This document shows positions 15,861 to 23,390 of a DNA stretch of 23,541 bases, piece by piece. The notes under the pieces are model-generated. The model did no database searches, was not told where the DNA came from, and saw only the letters and a list, made by a program, of their open reading frames with translations. Position 1 is the first letter of the stretch; each line of letters begins with the position of its first letter. The stretch lies in contig JAHAGQ010000028.1 of assembly GCA_018373675.1 (NCBI GenBank), positions 1 through 23,541 of the forward strand, given 5' to 3'. The position numbers and the translations under genes are program-made. The DNA is from Collinsella sp. GTDB lineage: Bacteria; Actinomycetota; Coriobacteriia; Coriobacteriales; Coriobacteriaceae.

Positions 15861-16736
15861 TCAGCCAAAACGCCCCGTCAAATAATCCGCCGTGCGCGGA
15901 TCGGTCGGATTCTTGAAGAGTTGCGCGGTGGGCGCGTGCTCCACCAGCTCACCCAGCAAAAAGAATGCGACCGAATCGGAGATACGCGCCGCCTGCTGCA
16001 TATTGTGCGTAACGACCACGAGCGTGCAGGTCTCTTTGAGCTCGCAGGCCAGCTGCTCCACCACCAGCGTCGACACAGGATCGAGTGCCGAGGTCGGCTC
16101 GTCCATCAGCAGAATGTCGGGCTGCACGGCAAGTGCGCGGGCGATGCACAGGCGCTGCTGCTGGCCGCCCGAAAGACCCAGACCCGACTCTTTGAGCTTG
16201 TCCTTGGCCTCGTCCCACAGGGCGGCGCGTCGCAGGGAGTCTTCGACCAGCTCGTCGAGCACGACGCGATCGCGCACACCCATACCGCGCGGCCCATAGG
16301 CGACGTTGTCGTAGATGCTCATGGGAAACGGGTTGGGGCGCTGGAACACCATGCCCACGCGCTGGCGAAGGCGGCAGATGTCGTAGTCGCCCAGGATATC
16401 TTGACCATCGAGCGCAATCTTGCCCTCGATTCGGCAGTCCTTGATGCCGTCGTTCATGCGGTTAAAGCAGCGCAGCAACGTGGACTTTCCGCAGCCCGAA
16501 GGCCCGATGAACGAGGTGATCTGCTTGTCGCGGATCTTGATATTCACGTCCTTGAGCGCATGGTGGTCGCCATAGAACAGGTCGAGGCCCTCAACATCGA
16601 TTCGCGTCGGCGAGGCGGCAAGATCCTCTGCCGTGGGGCGAGTCGCATCCCCAACCTCGCGCTCGTGCGCGGCCTCGGCCTGCGCTTTCATGAGTTCTTC
16701 AAGCTCCGTGGGCTCCACAGCCGCAGCAGCCGTCAT
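15861..16736 (-). CDS. pstB: Phosphate ABC transporter ATP-binding protein PstB
   Basis: The ATPase that drives high-affinity phosphate uptake through PstCA at the inner membrane. It has Walker A GPSGCGKST (78-86), the Q-loop GMVFQRPNPFPMSIYDNV with the PstB-typical NPFPMS, ABC signature LSGGQQQR, Walker B ILLMDEPTSALDP and switch THNMQQAARISD. The ATG at 16736 has a perfect GGAGGT seven bases upstream; the in-frame GTG at 16751 is part of that ribosome site and is unlikely. The first 43 residues before the ABC core are an unusual Ala/Glu-rich charged extension, giving 291 residues against about 250-260 normally. pstS, pstC, pstA and phoU are absent here; the gene is followed by the two-component pair. 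Confidence 0.95.
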   Translation of the reverse strand: MTAAAAVEPTELEELMKAQAEAAHEREVGDATRPTAEDLAASPTRIDVEGLDLFYGDHHALKDVNIKIRDKQITSFIGPSGCGKSTLLRCFNRMNDGIKDCRIEGKIALDGQDILGDYDICRLRQRVGMVFQRPNPFPMSIYDNVAYGPRGMGVRDRVVLDELVEDSLRRAALWDEAKDKLKESGLGLSGGQQQRLCIARALAVQPDILLMDEPTSALDPVSTLVVEQLACELKETCTLVVVTHNMQQAARISDSVAFFLLGELVEHAPTAQLFKNPTDPRTADYLTGRFG

Positions 16737-16751
16737 ACCGCATACCTCCAC

Positions 16752-16818
16752 ATCGATATCAATTCAGCAGTATCGATAGTAGGAATCGCGGCTCATATGC
16801 ACGTGAGCGCATTGTCAA
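16752..16818 (-). promoter_or_regulatory. pstB: Putative pstB promoter with inverted repeat
   Basis: Minus-strand TTGACA (complement of 16813-16818) is a perfect -35; TATGAG (complement of 16792-16797), 15 bases on, is a weak -10. Between this and the gene lies ATCGATA-N12-TATCGAT (16752-16758, 16771-16777), a perfect 7-bp inverted repeat suitable for a regulator. No clear direct-repeat Pho box was seen. Confidence 0.4.
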
Positions 16819-16839
16819 GTGTTTGTAAGGGCACGCTGG

Positions 16840-18078
16840 CTATGCGGCGGGCAGCTCGATGGTGAATATCGTGTGTTCGGGCGTCGATTCACATGCAACG
16901 GTACCGCCGTGCGCGCATACGATCTCCTTGGCGATGGCAAGCCCCAGTCCAGCGCCGCCGCGATTGGTCGCACGCGCCGCATCCAGGCGATAGAACTTCT
17001 CAAAGATCACCTTGAGCTTAGCCGCAGGGATGGGATCGCCCTGATTGATAAAGCGCACGCGCACGCCACCGCCGTCCCGGCGTCTGGCCTCGATCGTGAT
17101 GGTCGAGCCCTCATAGCTATAGGCGACGGCGTTTTTCATGATGTTGTTGAACACGCGAGCCATCTTGTCGCCATCCACGAGCACCGTCAGGTCCTCGTGG
17201 ATATCAACTTGGGCTTCCTTATGCTGCTCGTTGAGGATGGGATAGAACTCGTCAGCCACCTGAGCCAGCAGCAACCCCAGATCAACATAGCCGCGCGTGA
17301 GCACGATATCGTGGAAGTCAAAGCGTGTGATATCGAAGAACTCTTCGATGAGTGCATCGAGCCGGTGCGCCTTGTCGAGAGCCACGCCCGTAAAGTGCGC
17401 ACGTTGCTCAACCGGCAGCTCAGGAGCCTCTTGCAGCAGCGAAAGATAGCCCACCACACTGGCAAGCGGGGTGCGTAGGTCATGTGCCAAGTACGTGACC
17501 AGATCGTCCTTGCGATGCGACTCGTCACGCAAGGCCTGTTGCACCTTGCGCTCACGGTCACGCACGCGGTTAAGGGCGCCCTCGACCTCCAAGAAGTCGC
17601 CGTCGATGTTGTCCCAGGTGTCGGGGTGATCGATCAGGCGATCTTGAATACGAGCGGCCAGCACACAATCGGCATGCTGCTCGCCCTGTTCGTAGCCCTG
17701 GTAGTACAGGGCGCGGCCACACAAGAACAGCACGCACGCGGCAAGCGCCAGCACAAAGCCAAGCATGTTGAATACAAAGCCGGCATCGAACAGCACCGGC
17801 CCTTCGATGCCGCCGAGCGCCATGGCGCCAATCGCCAACGTCATGGCCCACGCGGCGCCGCCAATCACCATGCAGCGGCGCACGATCTCAAATCGATCGA
17901 TCAGCAAAAAGCCGGCAAGCAGCACCGTCAAGATTCCGGCGATGTTGTCGATGCCAATCAGCAGCAGGCTCAGCAAAAAGAGCAGCACCGTTGCAAGCGC
18001 GCGGTTGTCGACGACCGACCTCACGTATTCAAAGAGCCGATCGGGTACCTCGAATGCCTGCCTATCGTCTTTTGTCAT
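16840..18078 (-). CDS. VanS-like sensor histidine kinase
   Basis: A 412-residue kinase. Four predicted helices (about 27-41, 45-61, 69-89, 99-121) with very short loops replace a large sensor domain, suggesting intramembrane sensing. The phospho-acceptor box is YLAHDLRTPLASVVGYLSLL with H199, and the N-box is NNIMKNAVAYSYEGS. The G1 region is the variant INQGDPIPAAKLKVIFEKFYRLDAAR, and G2 is GGAGLGLAIAKEIVCAHGGT. The NxG-x-PIP variant and the FYRLD..RAT-GGAGLGLAIAKEIV block are characteristic of VanS-type kinases. The start at 18078 has GAGGATC upstream; the open frame continues to 18243 but would overlap the regulator and lacks a ribosome site. Resistance genes vanHAX are absent, so glycopeptide resistance is not implied. 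Confidence 0.9.
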   Translation of the reverse strand: MTKDDRQAFEVPDRLFEYVRSVVDNRALATVLLFLLSLLLIGIDNIAGILTVLLAGFLLIDRFEIVRRCMVIGGAAWAMTLAIGAMALGGIEGPVLFDAGFVFNMLGFVLALAACVLFLCGRALYYQGYEQGEQHADCVLAARIQDRLIDHPDTWDNIDGDFLEVEGALNRVRDRERKVQQALRDESHRKDDLVTYLAHDLRTPLASVVGYLSLLQEAPELPVEQRAHFTGVALDKAHRLDALIEEFFDITRFDFHDIVLTRGYVDLGLLLAQVADEFYPILNEQHKEAQVDIHEDLTVLVDGDKMARVFNNIMKNAVAYSYEGSTITIEARRRDGGGVRVRFINQGDPIPAAKLKVIFEKFYRLDAARATNRGGAGLGLAIAKEIVCAHGGTVACESTPEHTIFTIELPAA

Positions 18079-18104
18079 ATCAAGATCCTCACAAGCGAAA
18101 AGCG

Positions 18105-18800
18105 TTATTCGATGATGTAGCCGACGCCCCAGACGTTTTTGATAAAGCGTGGCTTTTGTGCGTCGTCGCCGATCTTTTCGCGCAAGTGGCGAATATGCAC
18201 CATCACCGTATTGTTGGAGCCGGGCATAAAGTCCTCGTTCCACACCGCGCGGAACAGGTCCTCCACGGCCACCACGCTGCCGCGATGCTCGACCAGATAC
18301 AGCAAGATTGAATACTCGGTGGGCGTGAGGCGAACCGGTGAACCGTCCACTGTCACGGAACGAGCATCGCGGTTGATCTCCAAGCCGTCGAGCTGAATGG
18401 TCGGCGACTCGGCCGCCTGTGCACGGCTACCGTAGCTGGTGTAGCGGCGAAGCTGAGCGTGCACGCGCGCGATGAGCTCCGGCGGACGGAACGGCTTAAC
18501 CACGTAATCGTCCGCGCCAAGCGAAAGGCCCCCGATCTTGTCTTGCTGGGCATCGCGCGCCGTCAGCATGATCACGGGATAGGTATGGCTGGAACGGATC
18601 GTACGCAGCAGCTCAAACCCATCGATATCGGGCAGCATGACATCAAGCAGCGCCAAATCGAACTCCTGCTCCAAAATCGCCTTGGCAGCATCGGTCCCGC
18701 TATAGGCAATCTGGACATCAAAGCCCTCTTTTGTAAGGTAGATGCCAACCAAGTCGGCGATGGCCTTCTCGTCATCAACTACCAAAATGCGCTCGTTCAT
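18105..18800 (-). CDS. VanR-like OmpR-family response regulator
   Basis: A 231-residue regulator. The receiver has VVDDEK (7-12), phospho-acceptor D53 in LLDVMLPD, T80 in IMLTA and K102 in VKPFRPPELIARVHAQLRRYTSYG, the last block being strongly VanR-like. The winged helix shows LTPTEYSILLYLVEHRGSVV and NNTVMVHIRHLREKIG, ending NVWGVGYIIE. The start at 18800 has AGAGGAG six bases upstream. It is transcribed together with the VanS-like kinase (26 bp gap) and divergently from the carboxypeptidase gene. The TTAAGC direct repeat between them is a candidate binding site for this protein. A role in responding to cell-wall stress is inference. Confidence 0.93.
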   Translation of the reverse strand: MNERILVVDDEKAIADLVGIYLTKEGFDVQIAYSGTDAAKAILEQEFDLALLDVMLPDIDGFELLRTIRSSHTYPVIMLTARDAQQDKIGGLSLGADDYVVKPFRPPELIARVHAQLRRYTSYGSRAQAAESPTIQLDGLEINRDARSVTVDGSPVRLTPTEYSILLYLVEHRGSVVAVEDLFRAVWNEDFMPGSNNTVMVHIRHLREKIGDDAQKPRFIKNVWGVGYIIE

Positions 18801-18820
18801 GCGTGCTCCTCTCGCGCTCC

Positions 18821-18826
18821 ATTATG
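18821..18826 (-). promoter_or_regulatory. Candidate -10 box of the VanRS-like operon
   Basis: Minus-strand CATAAT matches five of six bases of the -10 consensus and lies 20 bases before the regulator ATG, giving a very short leader. The -35 at the expected distance is poor, which is common for promoters that need an activator. Confidence 0.4.
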
Positions 18827-18865
18827 CCTGAGGCGACGCACGCCACACACAACAAGCGTGGGTGA

Positions 18866-18882
18866 TTAAGCCGGCCTTAAGC
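18866..18882. promoter_or_regulatory. Direct repeat TTAAGC-N5-TTAAGC, candidate OmpR-family operator
   Basis: Two identical hexamers start 11 bases apart, about one helical turn, as expected for a head-to-tail dimer of a PhoB/OmpR-family regulator. The site lies in the divergent region, about 60 bases upstream of the probable start of the VanR-like transcript and about 90 upstream of the probable dacA start. Confidence 0.5.
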
Positions 18883-18952
18883 ACCCTTGTGCCCGTTCGG
18901 GTGCGGATGTGGGCCAAGCGCGCACGCGATGATCGCCGACGCCGGCAAACGA

Positions 18953-18958
18953 TATACT
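18953..18958 (+). promoter_or_regulatory. dacA: Candidate dacA -10 box
   Basis: TATACT (five of six to consensus) lies 39 bases before the preferred GTG start at 18998. The -35 is weak. Its position inside the longer open frame that begins at 18887 argues against that upstream start. Confidence 0.5.
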
Positions 18959-18997
18959 CTAGTTCCAGAAGAGACCATCCCGTCGAAAGCGAAATCC

Positions 18998-20338
18998 GTG
19001 AAGTCCCTCACCTCTTTTGCAAAGCGCTCAGCCCAGCTTGCCGCCGGCTTTGTCTGCGCTATCGCCCTTGCCGCTGGCGCACCCACCGTCGCCGGCGCCC
19101 AAGTGCTCACGACCGACAATGTTTGCGGCAAAACCGCCGATGCGCGCGGCATCACGGCCGAAAACCTGCCCGATATCGATGCGACCAATGCCCTCGTCAT
19201 GGGCAAAGACGGCACCGTCTACTATGGGCGCGGCGCCGATGAGCAGGTCAAGATTGCCTCGATCACCAAGGTCATGACCGCAATCCTAACCGTCGAGAAT
19301 TGCAAGATGGACGAGAAGGTCACGGTGAGCAACGCCGCAGCCACCGTGGGTAATTCGACCGCCGGCTTGCTCGAAGGCGACGAGCTTACCGTGGAGCAGG
19401 CACTGCGCGGCCTGATGATTCCCTCGGGCAACGACGCCGCCATCGTGCTCGCCGAATATGTGGGCAAGAAAATCGACCCTAAGACCAAAGACGCCGAGGC
19501 CACATTTGTGAAGGCCATGAACGAGCGCGCTAAGAAGCTCGGCTGCACCGGTACGCTTTTTGAAAACCCGCATGGTCTGGACTTTGATGAGTGGGCTGGC
19601 GATATGCACTCAACCGCACACGACGTAGCGCTGATGATGCAGGAGGCCATGAAAAACGACACGATCCGCGAGGTCGTAGCGAGCGAGGATTCCTGGATCG
19701 AGGTCACGGGCGCCGACGGCACCGACCATTCGCATTCCATGGACACGCATAACTATTTGCTGGGCCAAGATGGCAACATCGGTGGCAAGACTGGCACCAC
19801 CGACGATGCAGGCTATTGCTTTACGAGCGCCTACAACCGCGACGGCGACGAGATCTACACCGTTATTTTGAACTCCACCACCACCGATCAGCGCTTTACC
19901 GATACCGCCGCCCTTGCCAATTGGTACTACGGTCACAAGGTGACGGTCGCAATCGCCAACACGCAGGAAAAGACCGCCAACGGCAACCCGCTTATGGCAC
20001 GCATTAGCCAGACAGATTGGACGGACAAGACGATCGACGCCACGCTCGCCGACCCCGCCGCACAGGCAACGGTGTTCTCACTCGCCGGCGAAGTGACCGA
20101 AAAAGTTAGCTACGATGACCTTTCGGGCACGGTGCATGTTGGCGACAAGGTAGGCAGCGTTACGCTCAAGCAGGACGGCACCAAGGTCGCCGTCATGGAC
20201 CTGGTTGCCGACGAGGAAGGCACAGGGCCGAATCCCATTGAATGGCTCCTCGTGAAGCTCGACCGCTTGGGCCGCCGCATCGACAACCGCCCACTTGCGG
20301 CAGAGAGCGAGACCGTAGCCAAGGCTCCTGAGATGTAG
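18998..20338 (+). CDS. dacA: D-Ala-D-Ala carboxypeptidase (S11 / DacA family)
   Basis: A secreted or membrane-associated penicillin-binding protein that removes the terminal D-Ala from peptidoglycan pentapeptides, 446 residues from GTG 18998. The signal peptide is VKSLTSFAKRSAQLAAGFVC followed by AIALAAGAPTVAGA, with likely cleavage after AGA. The catalytic motifs are SITK (S88-K91), SGN (143-145) and KTGT (264-267); spacing and the surrounding NPHGLD segment are typical of S11. A C-terminal beta-rich domain (about 310-400) and a possible amphipathic anchor near EWLLVKLDRLGRRI follow. The open frame extends to ATG 18887, but a -10-like box lies inside it and the signal peptide fits the GTG; the ribosome site is weak (AAAG). 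It is divergent from the VanRS-like pair, which may control it. Confidence 0.93.
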   Translation: MKSLTSFAKRSAQLAAGFVCAIALAAGAPTVAGAQVLTTDNVCGKTADARGITAENLPDIDATNALVMGKDGTVYYGRGADEQVKIASITKVMTAILTVENCKMDEKVTVSNAAATVGNSTAGLLEGDELTVEQALRGLMIPSGNDAAIVLAEYVGKKIDPKTKDAEATFVKAMNERAKKLGCTGTLFENPHGLDFDEWAGDMHSTAHDVALMMQEAMKNDTIREVVASEDSWIEVTGADGTDHSHSMDTHNYLLGQDGNIGGKTGTTDDAGYCFTSAYNRDGDEIYTVILNSTTTDQRFTDTAALANWYYGHKVTVAIANTQEKTANGNPLMARISQTDWTDKTIDATLADPAAQATVFSLAGEVTEKVSYDDLSGTVHVGDKVGSVTLKQDGTKVAVMDLVADEEGTGPNPIEWLLVKLDRLGRRIDNRPLAAESETVAKAPEM

Positions 20339-20362
20339 GGCGCAAGAATAATAAGTCCACTG

Positions 20363-20394
20363 AAAGGAGGCGTCCGAAAGGATGCCTCCTTTTT
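20363..20394 (+). terminator. dacA: Rho-independent terminator of dacA
   Basis: 13-bp stem (20363-20375 with 20380-20392, one G-T pair) with a GAAA tetraloop, ending in a run of five T. It begins 24 bases past the stop codon. Confidence 0.95.
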
Positions 20395-20418
20395 GAGGGT
20401 TCGAATCCCCAGCCGCCA
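20395..20418 (+). repeat. Inverted remnant of a tRNA-Ser 3' end
   Basis: Positions 20397-20412 are the exact reverse complement of 20480-20495 in the T-arm of tRNA-Ser, and 20413-20418 (CCGCCA) match its last bases (20470-20475) after skipping four acceptor bases. The fragment directly abuts the T-run of the dacA terminator. It lacks the rest of a tRNA and its T-stem pairs only partly, so it is a fragment, not a gene. Confidence 0.75.
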
Positions 20419-20429
20419 TTCTTGATAAT

Positions 20430-20455
20430 AAAAAAGGGCCCCAAATGGGACCCTT
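20430..20455 (-). terminator. Terminator of tRNA-Ser
   Basis: 9-bp stem (20434-20442 with 20447-20455, one G-U in the transcript) with a four-base loop, followed on the minus strand by six T. It faces the dacA terminator, as expected between convergent units. Confidence 0.88.
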
Positions 20456-20469
20456 CTTCAAATTCGTAC

Positions 20470-20560
20470 TGGCGGAGAGCTGGGGATTCGAACCCCAGAT
20501 GCCCTTTTGGGGCATACTCGCTTAGCAGGCGAGCACCTTCGGCCTCTCGGTCAGCTCTCC
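20470..20560 (-). tRNA. tRNA-Ser (GCU), CCA encoded
   Basis: The acceptor GGAGAGC (complement of 20554-20560) pairs with GCTCTCC (complement of 20474-20480). The discriminator is G and CCA is encoded at 20470-20472. The anticodon GCT is the complement of 20524-20526 in the loop CTGCTAA, with a serine-type long variable arm (ATGCCCC...GGGCAT) and the T-loop GGTTCGAATCC. The mature part is 88 nt, normal for class II tRNA. It reads AGC/AGU codons. Confidence 0.97.
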
Positions 20561-20574
20561 GTAACAGCCGTTCT

Positions 20575-20603
20575 ATAGTAACCAAACAGCCAAAGATGGG
20601 CAA
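20575..20603 (-). promoter_or_regulatory. Promoter of tRNA-Ser
   Basis: Minus-strand TTGCCC (complement of 20598-20603), a 17-base spacer and TACTAT (complement of 20575-20580) lie 14 bases before the tRNA 5' end, a good sigma-70-type arrangement. Confidence 0.75.
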
Positions 20604-20652
20604 GAGGAAATTTTCTAATTGCCTAGCATCCTTTCCTCATTGGAAGCTTCGC

Positions 20653-23094
20653 CTACCCCAGCGAGCGGTTGAGGGAGCCGAGCTCGTCGTTGCCCATGGT
20701 GCGCCACATTTGGAAGATGCAACCGCGTGCCAGGAAAAAGAAGCCGTTGTCGACCAGTTGAACAGCGGCATCTGCCAGCTGATTCGTCACGGCGGACACT
20801 GGCGGCAGCTCGAGTCCAGCCTTGCGGATAGTCTCGACCGCTTCCTCGAACGTCGGAGGCTCGCTGACGCCCATCTCGTTCATAAGGCCCTGCATTTCTT
20901 CCAGCGCGCTGCTGCCCGACTCCTCGCCGCGCGGCACCAGACGGTAACATGCCAGCGCCAGGTCGAGCTGATCGCAATTCCAATAGGCAAACGCCAAGCG
21001 ATAGAACAGGTAGCCGATTGCAGAACGATCGCTGGCAATACGTAGGCCGTGGCGCGCCACCTCGATAATCTCGTCAAAGCGCTCCAGACGCGCAAGCACG
21101 TTGATGAGCGCAAAGTGCGATTGCATGGACGAGCGCGCCAGATCGTAAAGATGGCGCACCTCGGGCAGCGCTCGTTCAAAGTCCTCTTGCTCGGCGTAAA
21201 AGCTGCAGATCTCGTGCTGGGCAAAGTACAACGCATCGGGCGCACGGAGGATTCGCACAGAGCGATCTTCTTCCAACACCGGTAGCACCATGCGCACCAG
21301 CTGGTTATCGCAAAACTGCGTTTGAACCGGACCTGTCGCCAAAAGCTCGGCGACGGCGCACTTAGCCTCCAACTCCTCAACAAGACGGGAAAAGCCTTCA
21401 AAAGCACCTGTACGGTCGACTTTTGCCTGCTCGCGCAATTCAACAACACGGGCCACGTATGGGTCGTCGTCCTCTTCCATGACCTCCAACTCGTCAGCCT
21501 TATCGGCGAGCAGCAGATCGCGCAACGCCGGCGGCAGTATGCGATGGTCATCACGCGGACGAGCATGAACCTCCGCAGGCTCAATCGTCTCCGGAGCGGT
21601 TGACTCATACGCCTCAAGCACACGCTTGCACGGCATATCGTCCATGTCCATGCTCTCAAGATCCTTGGCGACAGGCACGCAATCGGCCAGATAGGCCGCG
21701 CGCCCAAAGAAATACGTTGCGACAACGCGCTCGCCCTGCTCACTGTCGGGAGCAGCAATCTGCACATAGCAGCGCGTGATGCAGGTGCCCGCGGCAAAAC
21801 ACGCTGCCGCAAGCGTGAGTGCCACGCGCGCATCGTGCTCCGCGGCCCAGATCGCGCGCGTGTCCTCGTCCAGCTCGCGCCAGGCGTCATCTTGAGCGTC
21901 GTATCCACGTTGCGGCATGGCATCAACGACAGACTGCCCAAACCGAACGAGCATAATCCCCTCGGCAACGTTTACTCGATAGGTATAGTCGAGCCGTGTG
22001 ACCACGTTGAGCGCCTCAACGATTCGCGCAAAACGGGTGCGCACGTCCCACTCGCCGCCCGGCTGGCAAGCCACCGTACCCGGTTTGCCCCACGGGTTAT
22101 CGCTCGAGGCCGTATCGAGCAGTCGGGGAACATCGTTGGTCGTCTTGGCGATATGCCACGAATCAAAGAGCGCGCAGCCCTCAAGGCTCGGCGAGGATGC
22201 CGCAGGGGCCAATCCGGCCCCGATGCGCTCAAGGATGCCGGAGAGGCGGTTGAGACGGCACTCGATGGCAAGCAGCATGTCAATCTCGTCCTGGTCCAGC
22301 AGGCTACGATCAAAATTGAGATAAAACAGCTTTGACCGGTCGATGCGCGCCAGGCTCATTTCGGACTTGGCGGCAATGGTGCGCAGACGGGGCAAGTCGA
22401 CCTCGCTCATAAGTGCGGCGGCATAACGCTCGATACCGCTCGGATTCTCGGCATGGTCAACGCGGTAAAGCAGCGTCTCGATAGCATCGGGGAGCGGTGA
22501 CGTGTTAAAGCCCAAAAACACCTCGACCGGCTCGGGCAGCTTTACGAGCTTTATTTTGTCGACAACGTTTTGCATGTCCGCATCGAGACCGTCGACGCCC
22601 GCCGTGTTCGCAATAGCGCTTTCGGAGTTGGCAAATATCACGTAGCGCAGGAACATCGATGCCATGAACTCGCCGTAAGGAAGGGCGCGGATCGAATTCC
22701 ATGTCTCGTGGTCGGACCGCTCGCGCATGGGGCCTTCGGGAGAACCGACAGTTTGCGCACATGCGTGCATTGCACCGTTGGCTTCCCTTACCATAATCTC
22801 ACCAATACTGGAGTCCGACTCGTCAAGGACCAGTTCCATGTCGGGATCGTTGGGCAGCGGAGCCTCGCTGACGGGGCGGTCCACCTTGTACACCTCACCC
22901 GAAACGCTTACGTAGCCCAAAAGCGACACATGACTTTTGCCAACGAACTCGACGACATAACAAGATTCATGCTGATCCTCGCCAAAGAGTTTCCAGACCA
23001 CGCCATATGAGCGTCCCGCAGGCTGCTCGGGTATCGCCGGAAAGCGCTTCTTGGGATCGAGAAACCTGAGCTTGTATGTCGGACGCTCTGCCAC
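20653..23094 (-). CDS. Uncharacterised protein with TPR-like C-terminal helices (813 aa)
   Basis: I do not recognise this protein. No signal peptide or membrane helix is visible, so it is probably cytosolic. Residues about 25-75 look like a small beta-rich domain (YGVVWKLFG, CYVVEFVG, VSLLGYVSVSGEVYKV). The middle is mixed and acidic, with recurrent Asp-rich stretches such as MDMDDMP and EEDDDPYVARV. From about residue 620 the sequence becomes amphipathic helix pairs resembling tetratricopeptide repeats (FAQHEICSFYAEQEDFERAL, FALINVLARLERFDEIIEVA, IGYLFYRLAFAYWNCDQLDL, followed by ALACY). The start is GTG at 23094 with AGGGTGA seven bases upstream. It stands alone between two tRNA genes, with no operon partner. 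TPR character suggests a scaffold or regulatory role; this is inference. Confidence 0.85.
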   Translation of the reverse strand: MAERPTYKLRFLDPKKRFPAIPEQPAGRSYGVVWKLFGEDQHESCYVVEFVGKSHVSLLGYVSVSGEVYKVDRPVSEAPLPNDPDMELVLDESDSSIGEIMVREANGAMHACAQTVGSPEGPMRERSDHETWNSIRALPYGEFMASMFLRYVIFANSESAIANTAGVDGLDADMQNVVDKIKLVKLPEPVEVFLGFNTSPLPDAIETLLYRVDHAENPSGIERYAAALMSEVDLPRLRTIAAKSEMSLARIDRSKLFYLNFDRSLLDQDEIDMLLAIECRLNRLSGILERIGAGLAPAASSPSLEGCALFDSWHIAKTTNDVPRLLDTASSDNPWGKPGTVACQPGGEWDVRTRFARIVEALNVVTRLDYTYRVNVAEGIMLVRFGQSVVDAMPQRGYDAQDDAWRELDEDTRAIWAAEHDARVALTLAAACFAAGTCITRCYVQIAAPDSEQGERVVATYFFGRAAYLADCVPVAKDLESMDMDDMPCKRVLEAYESTAPETIEPAEVHARPRDDHRILPPALRDLLLADKADELEVMEEDDDPYVARVVELREQAKVDRTGAFEGFSRLVEELEAKCAVAELLATGPVQTQFCDNQLVRMVLPVLEEDRSVRILRAPDALYFAQHEICSFYAEQEDFERALPEVRHLYDLARSSMQSHFALINVLARLERFDEIIEVARHGLRIASDRSAIGYLFYRLAFAYWNCDQLDLALACYRLVPRGEESGSSALEEMQGLMNEMGVSEPPTFEEAVETIRKAGLELPPVSAVTNQLADAAVQLVDNGFFFLARGCIFQMWRTMGNDELGSLNRSLG

Positions 23095-23200
23095 GAAATA
23101 TCACCCTGATCGGTCGTTGAGAGAAGGAGTGGTCGCGGATGGGCCGCGATACCTACTCGGAATCTTACACGAGTCGATAAGAAATCGTCCGCTTCACGCC

Positions 23201-23299
23201 CGCGCCTCGACCGAGGTTCGAATCCATGCAGCGGCGACATAAAAGAAGAGCCCCCGTTGCCGGGAGCTTTAATCTCAAATGGTGCGGCGTATAGGATTC
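23201..23299. repeat. Truncated duplicate of the tRNA-Arg 3' end and terminator (copy A)
   Basis: This 99-bp stretch matches 23391-23489 with about seven differences. It includes the last 20 bases of the tRNA-Arg gene with CCA (to 23299, breaking inside the T-loop), a copy of its terminator (23241-23269) and an outward T-loop-like motif GAGGTTCGAATCC (23213-23225). The rest of the tRNA is missing. The flanking 23100-23200 shows only a weak minus-strand TAAGAT that could serve the 813-residue protein gene. 23300-23390 is GC-rich with small hairpins such as AAAACGC-tcc-GCGTTTT, and has no gene. Confidence 0.85.
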
Positions 23300-23390
23300 C
23301 GCGCATCCGCTGCGCGGATCCGCACCGGCTTCGCCCGCCTGCCGGCGTGCTCGCCCGCTCGCTAAAAACGCTCCGCGTTTTCTTGGCGCT

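Noticed and set aside
13727..15916. 729-residue open frame on the plus strand
   Set aside because: It lies antisense to the kinase and regulator genes, is rich in Arg, His and Gln, and has no recognisable motifs; a shadow of GC-rich codon bias.
18887..18997. Upstream ATG extension of the carboxypeptidase
   Set aside because: It would bury the signal peptide behind 37 residues and contains the likely -10 box; the GTG at 18998 fits better.
16840..20338. Vancomycin resistance cluster
   Set aside because: Although the regulators are VanRS-like and a carboxypeptidase is adjacent, vanH, vanA/B ligase and vanX are absent, and the carboxypeptidase is an ordinary S11 enzyme rather than VanY.
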